A stretch of DNA of 64,000 bases, taken from Owenia fusiformis (lineage: Eukaryota; Annelida; Polychaeta; Sabellida; Oweniidae). The notes beneath the pieces are model-generated. The model was not told the DNA's origin. It searched no databases and saw only the letters and a program-made list of their open reading frames with translations. Positions 1-9,232 of this stretch are shown here, in pieces; position 1 is the stretch's first letter, and each line of letters opens with the position of its first letter. The position numbers and the translations under genes are program-made. The stretch is taken from the NCBI GenBank assembly GCA_903813345.2, contig CAIIXF020000380.1, forward strand, positions 1-64,000, given 5' to 3'.

Positions 1-471
1 ACATAGTGGTCGTCATTTTCCATGTCTTCTATACAAATGCTGCAACATAAACATATACAGACAATCTACACCATTACACTCCCTGATGCAATGGTCAGCA
101 TTGTCCCTGATGAGACAATCCAAACCTTCACAATCCGACATGTACTGGTTGACATTGTTCATGTCTTCTACACATATGCTGCAAATGCAGATATGGATTT
201 TAGTCCACTTTCAATTATTATATATTCCCAATCAGAAAATCTATACCATTACACTCCCACATGTAATAGTCAGCATTGTCCAAGTCTTCTACACATATGC
301 TGCAATATGAAGATATGGATATCAGTCCACTTTCAATTATTATCGATTCCCTTATCAGACAATCTATACCATTACAATCCCACACGTATTAGTCGGCATT
401 GTCCATGTTTTCTACACATATGCTGCGATATGATGATATGGATATTAGTCCACTTTCAATTTGATTATTAA
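1..471. repeat. Diverged minisatellite, ~120-124 bp period, left flank
   Basis: Seen directly: the phrase around 'gtcttctacacatatgctgc' recurs at about 163, 284 and 407 (spacing 121 and 123), with a more diverged copy at about 24. The phrase 'gacaatc' or 'gaaaatc' followed by 'tataccattaca'-like sequence recurs at 60, 114, 234 and 358. 'gtccactttcaatt' closes the last three copies near 202-215, 326-339 and 455-469. The rightmost three copies are near full length. The leftmost part is rearranged: a roughly 54-bp subunit starting at 60 is repeated at 114, and the first copy is cut by the window edge. Copies differ by many substitutions, so this is far older than the 1045-bp satellite next to it, and the two share no sequence that I can see. 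Short open frames across it arise because the period is often close to a multiple of three; they are not genes. Confidence 0.85.
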
Positions 472-618
472 TTGTCAAATTATTACTGATATTAAAGTAT
501 GATATTAAAGAATGCCTTCTTATGTTAGCTACACCTCCTCTAATTGTATATTGTGATTGGTAAAATATAATATGCGATAGTTTGGGAATGATATAAGGAT
601 ATTTGTTGCAAATGGATG
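472..618. other. AT-rich single-copy spacer between minisatellite and satellite array
   Basis: No gene, RNA or recognisable element is visible. The stretch is AT-rich and includes a short direct duplication, 'tgatattaaag' at 487-497 and again at 500-510. It does not match any part of the 1045-bp monomer and is not repeated elsewhere in the window, so it is the true unique left flank of the array. Confidence 0.7.
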
Positions 619-619
619 T
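618..619. other. Left edge of the satellite array
   Basis: From base 619 ('tggaattattac') the sequence matches the satellite monomer. Base 618 and those before it ('aaatggatg') do not match the 'gtctccatta' that precedes this point in every internal copy. The transition is abrupt, with no decayed or partial monomers at the edge and no visible target-site duplication. The same monomer position (base 1 in the numbering used here) is also the left breakpoint of the recurrent 662-bp deletion found at five places in the array. Confidence 0.85.
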
Positions 620-657
620 GGAATTATTACACCAAAAGTAGTGCGAAATGGCCTTTT

Positions 658-663
658 CACGTG
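658..663. promoter_or_regulatory. CACGTG E-box, monomer position 40-45
   Basis: A perfect CACGTG palindrome lies in 'ttcacgtgttgg'. It is a canonical site for Myc/Max, USF and TFE-type bHLH factors. It is present in 58 complete or near-complete units plus the final partial unit. The five 383-bp units lack it, and the 512-bp deletion cuts through it in unit 52. A six-base site has little specificity and function is unproven. It is listed because it is repeated in phase across the array. Confidence 0.3.
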
Positions 664-829
664 TTGGCATAAAGTTTTGATGACATTTAAAGACATAGTT
701 CCTCTTTCACGTATATTATCTCATGGAAATGGGCATACCAGCGCAAAGATCTTTGTTCCGTGGTAAAGAAAAGCTATCAAACATTGTCTGAAGAGCAGAT
801 TTATCTCCGTAATTCTACTTTTAACATGG

Positions 830-844
830 CGACCTTGACCTTGA
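830..844 (-). promoter_or_regulatory. Overlapping nuclear-receptor extended half-sites (TCAAGGTCA-type)
   Basis: On the minus strand the sequence reads TCAAGGTCAAGGTCG. This contains TCAAGGTCA (836-844), the extended half-site for monomeric receptors of the FTZ-F1/SF-1 and ERR families, and a second overlapping TCAAGGTCG (830-838). Read as AGGTCA-AGGTCG it is also a direct repeat with zero spacing and one mismatch. It recurs at monomer position 212-226 in every unit that keeps this region. The motif match is direct; binding is inference. Strings of 'aaggtcaaggtca' are common in some invertebrate repeat families, so descent rather than selection may explain it. Confidence 0.35.
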
Positions 845-1104
845 AGAAATATAGCCATTTGGGCGATAATAGGTGATTCAAAAGTGAAAATGAGTGCTTT
901 TTTCGTAGTTTTACTTTGGCCAAGCCTAGAAAAAAATCGAAGTGGTAAACCTACCCCCAAATTTTGATATTTTTGTTGTCTAGAAGTGTCCTAGATGATA
1001 TCAAAGTTTAAGAAAATTTGTATGTCTAGAAATATTTTATAAATTAGTGCCAATATGGTGGGTTTGGGTGCTTTTTTGCTCTCATTTTTTAGCCCATTTC
1101 TACG

Positions 1105-1118
1105 GTTGCCATGGCAAC
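1105..1118. promoter_or_regulatory. Perfect RFX X-box palindrome, monomer position 487-500
   Basis: GTTGCCATGGCAAC is a perfect 14-bp palindrome. It fits the RFX-family consensus GTNRCC-NN-RGYAAC at every position, and both half-sites are optimal. RFX proteins are winged-helix factors that act in ciliary genes and other targets across animals and fungi. The site is present in 59 units of this window and was unchanged in the copies I inspected. A 14-bp exact consensus match is far more specific than the other motifs here, but there is no evidence of binding. Confidence 0.55.
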
Positions 1119-1130
1119 TATTAGGCTTTG

Positions 1131-1144
1131 GTAACCATGCCAAC
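1131..1144. promoter_or_regulatory. Second, imperfect X-box-like site, monomer position 513-526
   Basis: GTAACCATGCCAAC matches the RFX consensus GTNRCC-NN-RGYAAC except at one position of the right half (C in place of G). It starts 26 bp after the perfect X-box, about two and a half helical turns. The two 14-mers share the frame GT..CCATG.CAAC, so they may be a diverged local duplication. Confidence 0.4.
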
Positions 1145-1250
1145 TTGATTTTTGAAGGACATCCACCTGATAGTAGTTGGGCCAAGTTTGATGGAAAATG
1201 GGCCTGGTTTGATATGCTGGCAGTGAGGTTGATTGTGGCATGTAGTAAAA

Positions 1251-1288
1251 CGGCAAAACAATGGTGGAGTCATACCATTATTTTGCCG
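1251..1288. repeat. Hairpin-forming inverted repeat, 15-bp arms, 8-nt loop
   Basis: The left arm CGGCAAAACAATGGT (1251-1265) and right arm ACCATTATTTTGCCG (1274-1288) are reverse complements except at one position (C against A), with the loop 'ggagtcat' between them. Monomer position is 633-670. The right arm contains 'ccattat' (1275-1281), one of the two 7-bp microhomologies used by the recurrent 662-bp deletion. The dyad is present in 58 units. Confidence 0.8.
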
Positions 1289-1319
1289 CATTTTGATGCT
1301 TAATTTTCAATTCATAATC

Positions 1320-1415
1320 GTTTGGTACCATCGTGACGTCACAATATAGCGTCTGACTTCATGATATGGGTACCAAATTGAAGCGGACGTGACAAGCTTT
1401 AAGATGGTACCAAAC
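1320..1415. repeat. 96-bp dyad: 13-bp inverted arms around ACGT elements
   Basis: GTTTGGTACCATC (1320-1332) is exactly inverted as GATGGTACCAAAC (1403-1415), with a 70-bp interior. Inside each arm lies an ACGT-core element: GTGACGTCAC directly after the left arm, and GACGTGAC (1386-1393), which reads GTCACGTC on the other strand, ten bases before the right arm. A third GGTACC lies in the middle (1369-1374), and a short 'cttca...tgaag' pair is nested within. The arms could be the ends of a small foldback or MITE-like element fossilised in the monomer, but I see no flanking target-site duplication. It is present in 63 units, including all five short ones. Confidence 0.75.
1333..1342. promoter_or_regulatory. 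Perfect cAMP-response element (GTGACGTCAC), monomer position 715-724
   Basis: The 8-bp palindrome TGACGTCA (1334-1341) is the consensus full CRE bound by CREB/ATF bZIP proteins, here extended to a 10-bp palindrome. It abuts the left arm of the 96-bp dyad. It is retained in all 63 units that contain monomer position 716, including the 383-bp deletion units, and no variant copy was seen. Whether it is bound is unknown. It contains a CpG, so binding could depend on DNA methylation. Confidence 0.45.
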
Positions 1416-1539
1416 ATGTGACCATTCATTTGATTAAAATGCTAACTTGAATAAGCCCAAAAGGTGTGTCACTCCCCTACCCCATCCATTTTTCAGGCCA
1501 GTGAAAACACCAAAATCTCAAATAATCCAGGCATCTTCA

Positions 1540-1558
1540 GGGGTCGTTTTTTGGCCCC
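1540..1558. repeat. Short GC stem-loop (GGGGTC...GGCCCC)
   Basis: GGGGTC (1540-1545) can pair with GGCCCC (1553-1558), with one G-T wobble, around a 7-nt 'gtttttt' loop. It is the most GC-rich foldback in an otherwise AT-rich monomer. It resembles an intrinsic terminator only superficially: no T-tract follows and the DNA is eukaryotic. No function is claimed. Confidence 0.45.
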
Positions 1559-3947
1559 GTTATATTCAAAATATCATGTTTCTGGATACCATTTTTATCA
1601 GAAATGTCTCAATTACCTAAAAACAGTAACACTAGTGCTGAATAAGAAAACATGTCTCCATTATGGAATTATTACACCAAAAGTAGTGCGAAATGGCCTT
1701 TTCACGTGTTGGCATAAAGTTTTGATGACATTTAAAGACATAGTTCCTCTTTCACGTATATTATCTCATGGAAATGGGCATACCAGCGCAAAGATCTTTG
1801 TTCCGTGGTAAAGAAAAGCTATCAAACATTGTCTGAAGAGCAGATTTATCTCCGTAATTCTACTTTTAACATGGCGACCTTGACCTTGAAGAAATATAGC
1901 CATTTGGGCGATAATAGGTGATTCAAAAGTGAAAATGAGTGCTTTTTTCGTAGTTTTACTTTGGCCAAGCCTAGAAAAAAATCGAAGTGGTAAACCTACC
2001 CCCAAATTTTGATATTTTTGTTGTCTAGAAGTGTCCTAGATGATATCAAAGTTTAAGAAAATTTGTATGTCTAGAAATATTTTATAAATTAGTGCCAATA
2101 TGGTGGGTTTGGGTGCTTTTTTGCTCTCATTTTTTAGCCCATTTCTACGGTTGCCATGGCAACTATTAGGCTTTGGTAACCATGCCAACTTGATTTTTGA
2201 AGGACATCCACCTGATAGTAGTTGGGCCAAGTTTGATGGAAAATGGGCCTGGTTTGATATGCTGGCAGTGAGGTTGATTGTGGCATGTAGTAAAACGGCA
2301 AAACAATGGTGGAGTCATACCATTATTTTGCCGCATTTTGATGCTTAATTTTCAATTCATAATCGTTTGGTACCATCGTGACGTCACAATATAGCGTCTG
2401 ACTTCATGATATGGGTACCAAATTGAAGCGGACGTGACAAGCTTTAAGATGGTACCAAACATGTGACCATTCATTTGATTAAAATGCTAACTTGAATAAG
2501 CCCAAAAGGTGTGTCACTCCCCTACCCCATCCATTTTTCAGGCCAGTGAAAACACCAAAATCTCAAATAATCCAGGCATCTTCAGGGGTCGTTTTTTGGC
2601 CCCGTTATATTCAAAATATCATGTTTCTGGATACCATTTTTATCAGAAATGTCTCAATTACCTAAAAACAGTAACACTAGTGCTGAATAAGAAAACATGT
2701 CTCCATTATGGAATTATTACACCAAAAGTAGTGCGAAATGGCCTTTTCACGTGTTGGCATAAAGTTTTGATGACATTTAAAGACATAGTTCCTCTTTCAC
2801 GTATATTATCTCATGGAAATGGGCATACCAGCGCAAAGATCTTTGTTCCGTGGTAAAGAAAAGCTATCAAACATTGTCTGAAGAGCAGATTTATCTCCGT
2901 AATTCTACTTTTAACATGGCGACCTTGACCTTGAAGAAATATAGCCATTTGGGCGATAATAGGTGATTCAAAAGTGAAAATGAGTGCTTTTTTCGTAGTT
3001 TTACTTTGGCCAAGCCTAGAAAAAAATCGAAGTGGTAAACCTACCCCCAAATTTTGATATTTTTGTTGTCTAGAAGTGTCCTAGATGATATCAAAGTTTA
3101 AGAAAATTTGTATGTCTAGAAATATTTTATAAATTAGTGCCAATATGGTGGGTTTGGGTGCTTTTTTGCTCTCATTTTTTAGCCCATTTCTACGGTTGCC
3201 ATGGCAACTATTAGGCTTTGGTAACCATGCCAACTTGATTTTTGAAGGACATCCACCTGATAGTAGTTGGGCCAAGTTTGATGGAAAATGGGCCTGGTTT
3301 GATATGCTGGCAGTGAGGTTGATTGTGGCATGTAGTAAAACGGCAAAACAATGGTGGAGTCATACCATTATTTTGCCGCATTTTGATGCTTAATTTTCAA
3401 TTCATAATCGTTTGGTACCATCGTGACGTCACAATATAGCGTCTGACTTCATGATATGGGTACCAAATTGAAGCGGACGTGACAAGCTTTAAGATGGTAC
3501 CAAACATGTGACCATTCATTTGATTAAAATGCTAACTTGAATAAGCCCAAAAGGTGTGTCACTCCCCTACCCCATCCATTTTTCAGGCCAGTGAAAACAC
3601 CAAAATCTCAAATAATCCAGGCATCTTCAGGGGTCGTTTTTTGGCCCCGTTATATTCAAAATATCATGTTTCTGGATACCATTTTTATCAGAAATGTCTC
3701 AATTACCTAAAAACAGTAACACTAGTGCTGAATAAGAAAACATGTCTCCATTATGGAATTATTACACCAAAAGTAGTGCGAAATGGCCTTTTCACGTGTT
3801 GGCATAAAGTTTTGATGACATTTAAAGACATAGTTCCTCTTTCACGTATATTATCTCATGGAAATGGGCATACCAGCGCAAAGATCTTTGTTCCGTGGTA
3901 AAGAAAAGCTATCAAACATTGTCTGAAGAGCAGATTTATCTCCGTAA

Positions 3948-3948
3948 G
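3948..3948 (+). other. Point variant T to G, unit 4 (monomer position 195)
   Basis: 'ccgtaattctac' in the standard monomer reads 'ccgtaagtctac' here. The same change is in unit 6 (6038) and unit 43 (43378). It creates GTAAGT, the core consensus of a 5' splice site, on the plus strand. Confidence 0.9.
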
Positions 3949-6037
3949 TCTACTTTTAACATGGCGACCTTGACCTTGAAGAAATATAGCCATTTGGGCG
4001 ATAATAGGTGATTCAAAAGTGAAAATGAGTGCTTTTTTCGTAGTTTTACTTTGGCCAAGCCTAGAAAAAAATCGAAGTGGTAAACCTACCCCCAAATTTT
4101 GATATTTTTGTTGTCTAGAAGTGTCCTAGATGATATCAAAGTTTAAGAAAATTTGTATGTCTAGAAATATTTTATAAATTAGTGCCAATATGGTGGGTTT
4201 GGGTGCTTTTTTGCTCTCATTTTTTAGCCCATTTCTACGGTTGCCATGGCAACTATTAGGCTTTGGTAACCATGCCAACTTGATTTTTGAAGGACATCCA
4301 CCTGATAGTAGTTGGGCCAAGTTTGATGGAAAATGGGCCTGGTTTGATATGCTGGCAGTGAGGTTGATTGTGGCATGTAGTAAAACGGCAAAACAATGGT
4401 GGAGTCATACCATTATTTTGCCGCATTTTGATGCTTAATTTTCAATTCATAATCGTTTGGTACCATCGTGACGTCACAATATAGCGTCTGACTTCATGAT
4501 ATGGGTACCAAATTGAAGCGGACGTGACAAGCTTTAAGATGGTACCAAACATGTGACCATTCATTTGATTAAAATGCTAACTTGAATAAGCCCAAAAGGT
4601 GTGTCACTCCCCTACCCCATCCATTTTTCAGGCCAGTGAAAACACCAAAATCTCAAATAATCCAGGCATCTTCAGGGGTCGTTTTTTGGCCCCGTTATAT
4701 TCAAAATATCATGTTTCTGGATACCATTTTTATCAGAAATGTCTCAATTACCTAAAAACAGTAACACTAGTGCTGAATAAGAAAACATGTCTCCATTATG
4801 GAATTATTACACCAAAAGTAGTGCGAAATGGCCTTTTCACGTGTTGGCATAAAGTTTTGATGACATTTAAAGACATAGTTCCTCTTTCACGTATATTATC
4901 TCATGGAAATGGGCATACCAGCGCAAAGATCTTTGTTCCGTGGTAAAGAAAAGCTATCAAACATTGTCTGAAGAGCAGATTTATCTCCGTAATTCTACTT
5001 TTAACATGGCGACCTTGACCTTGAAGAAATATAGCCATTTGGGCGATAATAGGTGATTCAAAAGTGAAAATGAGTGCTTTTTTCGTAGTTTTACTTTGGC
5101 CAAGCCTAGAAAAAAATCGAAGTGGTAAACCTACCCCCAAATTTTGATATTTTTGTTGTCTAGAAGTGTCCTAGATGATATCAAAGTTTAAGAAAATTTG
5201 TATGTCTAGAAATATTTTATAAATTAGTGCCAATATGGTGGGTTTGGGTGCTTTTTTGCTCTCATTTTTTAGCCCATTTCTACGGTTGCCATGGCAACTA
5301 TTAGGCTTTGGTAACCATGCCAACTTGATTTTTGAAGGACATCCACCTGATAGTAGTTGGGCCAAGTTTGATGGAAAATGGGCCTGGTTTGATATGCTGG
5401 CAGTGAGGTTGATTGTGGCATGTAGTAAAACGGCAAAACAATGGTGGAGTCATACCATTATTTTGCCGCATTTTGATGCTTAATTTTCAATTCATAATCG
5501 TTTGGTACCATCGTGACGTCACAATATAGCGTCTGACTTCATGATATGGGTACCAAATTGAAGCGGACGTGACAAGCTTTAAGATGGTACCAAACATGTG
5601 ACCATTCATTTGATTAAAATGCTAACTTGAATAAGCCCAAAAGGTGTGTCACTCCCCTACCCCATCCATTTTTCAGGCCAGTGAAAACACCAAAATCTCA
5701 AATAATCCAGGCATCTTCAGGGGTCGTTTTTTGGCCCCGTTATATTCAAAATATCATGTTTCTGGATACCATTTTTATCAGAAATGTCTCAATTACCTAA
5801 AAACAGTAACACTAGTGCTGAATAAGAAAACATGTCTCCATTATGGAATTATTACACCAAAAGTAGTGCGAAATGGCCTTTTCACGTGTTGGCATAAAGT
5901 TTTGATGACATTTAAAGACATAGTTCCTCTTTCACGTATATTATCTCATGGAAATGGGCATACCAGCGCAAAGATCTTTGTTCCGTGGTAAAGAAAAGCT
6001 ATCAAACATTGTCTGAAGAGCAGATTTATCTCCGTAA

Positions 6038-6038
6038 G
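6038..6038 (+). other. Point variant T to G, unit 6 (monomer position 195)
   Basis: Same substitution as at 3948, two units (2090 bp) to the right, with a standard T in unit 5 between them. The alternation suggests duplication of a two-unit block or short-tract gene conversion. Confidence 0.9.
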
Positions 6039-9000
6039 TCTACTTTTAACATGGCGACCTTGACCTTGAAGAAATATAGCCATTTGGGCGATAATAGGTG
6101 ATTCAAAAGTGAAAATGAGTGCTTTTTTCGTAGTTTTACTTTGGCCAAGCCTAGAAAAAAATCGAAGTGGTAAACCTACCCCCAAATTTTGATATTTTTG
6201 TTGTCTAGAAGTGTCCTAGATGATATCAAAGTTTAAGAAAATTTGTATGTCTAGAAATATTTTATAAATTAGTGCCAATATGGTGGGTTTGGGTGCTTTT
6301 TTGCTCTCATTTTTTAGCCCATTTCTACGGTTGCCATGGCAACTATTAGGCTTTGGTAACCATGCCAACTTGATTTTTGAAGGACATCCACCTGATAGTA
6401 GTTGGGCCAAGTTTGATGGAAAATGGGCCTGGTTTGATATGCTGGCAGTGAGGTTGATTGTGGCATGTAGTAAAACGGCAAAACAATGGTGGAGTCATAC
6501 CATTATTTTGCCGCATTTTGATGCTTAATTTTCAATTCATAATCGTTTGGTACCATCGTGACGTCACAATATAGCGTCTGACTTCATGATATGGGTACCA
6601 AATTGAAGCGGACGTGACAAGCTTTAAGATGGTACCAAACATGTGACCATTCATTTGATTAAAATGCTAACTTGAATAAGCCCAAAAGGTGTGTCACTCC
6701 CCTACCCCATCCATTTTTCAGGCCAGTGAAAACACCAAAATCTCAAATAATCCAGGCATCTTCAGGGGTCGTTTTTTGGCCCCGTTATATTCAAAATATC
6801 ATGTTTCTGGATACCATTTTTATCAGAAATGTCTCAATTACCTAAAAACAGTAACACTAGTGCTGAATAAGAAAACATGTCTCCATTATGGAATTATTAC
6901 ACCAAAAGTAGTGCGAAATGGCCTTTTCACGTGTTGGCATAAAGTTTTGATGACATTTAAAGACATAGTTCCTCTTTCACGTATATTATCTCATGGAAAT
7001 GGGCATACCAGCGCAAAGATCTTTGTTCCGTGGTAAAGAAAAGCTATCAAACATTGTCTGAAGAGCAGATTTATCTCCGTAATTCTACTTTTAACATGGC
7101 GACCTTGACCTTGAAGAAATATAGCCATTTGGGCGATAATAGGTGATTCAAAAGTGAAAATGAGTGCTTTTTTCGTAGTTTTACTTTGGCCAAGCCTAGA
7201 AAAAAATCGAAGTGGTAAACCTACCCCCAAATTTTGATATTTTTGTTGTCTAGAAGTGTCCTAGATGATATCAAAGTTTAAGAAAATTTGTATGTCTAGA
7301 AATATTTTATAAATTAGTGCCAATATGGTGGGTTTGGGTGCTTTTTTGCTCTCATTTTTTAGCCCATTTCTACGGTTGCCATGGCAACTATTAGGCTTTG
7401 GTAACCATGCCAACTTGATTTTTGAAGGACATCCACCTGATAGTAGTTGGGCCAAGTTTGATGGAAAATGGGCCTGGTTTGATATGCTGGCAGTGAGGTT
7501 GATTGTGGCATGTAGTAAAACGGCAAAACAATGGTGGAGTCATACCATTATTTTGCCGCATTTTGATGCTTAATTTTCAATTCATAATCGTTTGGTACCA
7601 TCGTGACGTCACAATATAGCGTCTGACTTCATGATATGGGTACCAAATTGAAGCGGACGTGACAAGCTTTAAGATGGTACCAAACATGTGACCATTCATT
7701 TGATTAAAATGCTAACTTGAATAAGCCCAAAAGGTGTGTCACTCCCCTACCCCATCCATTTTTCAGGCCAGTGAAAACACCAAAATCTCAAATAATCCAG
7801 GCATCTTCAGGGGTCGTTTTTTGGCCCCGTTATATTCAAAATATCATGTTTCTGGATACCATTTTTATCAGAAATGTCTCAATTACCTAAAAACAGTAAC
7901 ACTAGTGCTGAATAAGAAAACATGTCTCCATTATGGAATTATTACACCAAAAGTAGTGCGAAATGGCCTTTTCACGTGTTGGCATAAAGTTTTGATGACA
8001 TTTAAAGACATAGTTCCTCTTTCACGTATATTATCTCATGGAAATGGGCATACCAGCGCAAAGATCTTTGTTCCGTGGTAAAGAAAAGCTATCAAACATT
8101 GTCTGAAGAGCAGATTTATCTCCGTAATTCTACTTTTAACATGGCGACCTTGACCTTGAAGAAATATAGCCATTTGGGCGATAATAGGTGATTCAAAAGT
8201 GAAAATGAGTGCTTTTTTCGTAGTTTTACTTTGGCCAAGCCTAGAAAAAAATCGAAGTGGTAAACCTACCCCCAAATTTTGATATTTTTGTTGTCTAGAA
8301 GTGTCCTAGATGATATCAAAGTTTAAGAAAATTTGTATGTCTAGAAATATTTTATAAATTAGTGCCAATATGGTGGGTTTGGGTGCTTTTTTGCTCTCAT
8401 TTTTTAGCCCATTTCTACGGTTGCCATGGCAACTATTAGGCTTTGGTAACCATGCCAACTTGATTTTTGAAGGACATCCACCTGATAGTAGTTGGGCCAA
8501 GTTTGATGGAAAATGGGCCTGGTTTGATATGCTGGCAGTGAGGTTGATTGTGGCATGTAGTAAAACGGCAAAACAATGGTGGAGTCATACCATTATTTTG
8601 CCGCATTTTGATGCTTAATTTTCAATTCATAATCGTTTGGTACCATCGTGACGTCACAATATAGCGTCTGACTTCATGATATGGGTACCAAATTGAAGCG
8701 GACGTGACAAGCTTTAAGATGGTACCAAACATGTGACCATTCATTTGATTAAAATGCTAACTTGAATAAGCCCAAAAGGTGTGTCACTCCCCTACCCCAT
8801 CCATTTTTCAGGCCAGTGAAAACACCAAAATCTCAAATAATCCAGGCATCTTCAGGGGTCGTTTTTTGGCCCCGTTATATTCAAAATATCATGTTTCTGG
8901 ATACCATTTTTATCAGAAATGTCTCAATTACCTAAAAACAGTAACACTAGTGCTGAATAAGAAAACATGTCTCCATTATGGAATTATTACACCAAAAGTA

Positions 9001-9231
9001 GTGCGAAATGGCCTTTTCACGTGTTGGCATAAAGTTTTGATGACATTTAAAGACATAGTTCCTCTTTCACGTATATTATCTCATGGAAATGGGCATACCA
9101 GCGCAAAGATCTTTGTTCCGTGGTAAAGAAAAGCTATCAAACATTGTCTGAAGAGCAGATTTATCTCCGTAATTCTACTTTTAACATGGCGACCTTGACC
9201 TTGAAGAAATATAGCCATTTGGGCGATAATA

Positions 9232-9232
9232 A
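9232..9232 (+). other. Point variant G to A, unit 9 (monomer position 254)
   Basis: 'gataataggtgattc' reads 'gataataagtgattc'. Private to this unit as far as I could see. Confidence 0.88.

Larger units (their letters stand above)
619..1663 (+). repeat. Reference monomer (unit 1), 1045 bp
   Basis: This copy is used as the reference, with monomer position = base - 618. Landmarks by monomer position: E-box CACGTG 40-45; overlapping nuclear-receptor half-sites on the minus strand 212-226; A7 run in 'ctagaaaaaaatcg' near 312-318; X-box palindrome 487-500 and near-match 513-526; 15-bp-stem hairpin 633-670; dyad with CRE 702-797 (CRE at 716-723); small G4/C4 hairpin 922-940. I saw no difference between this edge copy and internal copies. 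That is unusual, because satellite array edges commonly decay. Confidence 0.95.

Noticed and set aside
22-471. 149-codon open frame across the left minisatellite
   Set aside because: The frame runs through diverged tandem repeats and is internally repetitive for that reason. No protein family is recognised and other frames in the same stretch are also open.
1055-1303. 82-codon plus-strand frame with a hydrophobic N-terminal half (and the overlapping 64-codon minus-strand frame)
   Set aside because: The hydrophobic stretch comes from T-rich DNA ('cttttttgctctcattttttagccc'), which resembles a membrane segment by chance. There is no other coding evidence, and the two frames overlap on opposite strands.
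1251-1310. Helitron-type 3' end (hairpin followed by CTRR)
   Set aside because: The hairpin is followed by 'cattttgatgcttaa'. No CTRR lies at the right distance, no partner 5' TC end can be defined, and unit boundaries do not coincide with it.
1105-1341. X-box followed by CRE as an MHC class II-like X1-X2 (RFX plus CREB) module
   Set aside because: In that module the two sites are adjacent. Here the CRE lies about 216 bp beyond the X-box, so the architecture does not match.
619-1663. Centromeric satellite with a CENP-B box
   Set aside because: I found no match to the CENP-B box core in the monomer, and nothing else ties the array to a centromere. Centromeric location cannot be judged from sequence alone.
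1464-1811. 115-codon open frame on the plus strand, repeated in every full unit, crossing the unit boundary
   Set aside because: No recognisable domain or signal, low-complexity composition, and it is simply copied with the satellite. In the 383-bp units it is cut to 71 codons by the deletion. Identity between copies reflects DNA homogeneity, not protein constraint.
1766-2005. 79-codon open frame on the minus strand in each unit
   Set aside because: No family resemblance. It is broken by the lost A in unit 20, and two of the three substitution sites (monomer positions 195 and 254) change its residues. It overlaps the 115-codon frame on the other strand, as expected of chance frames.
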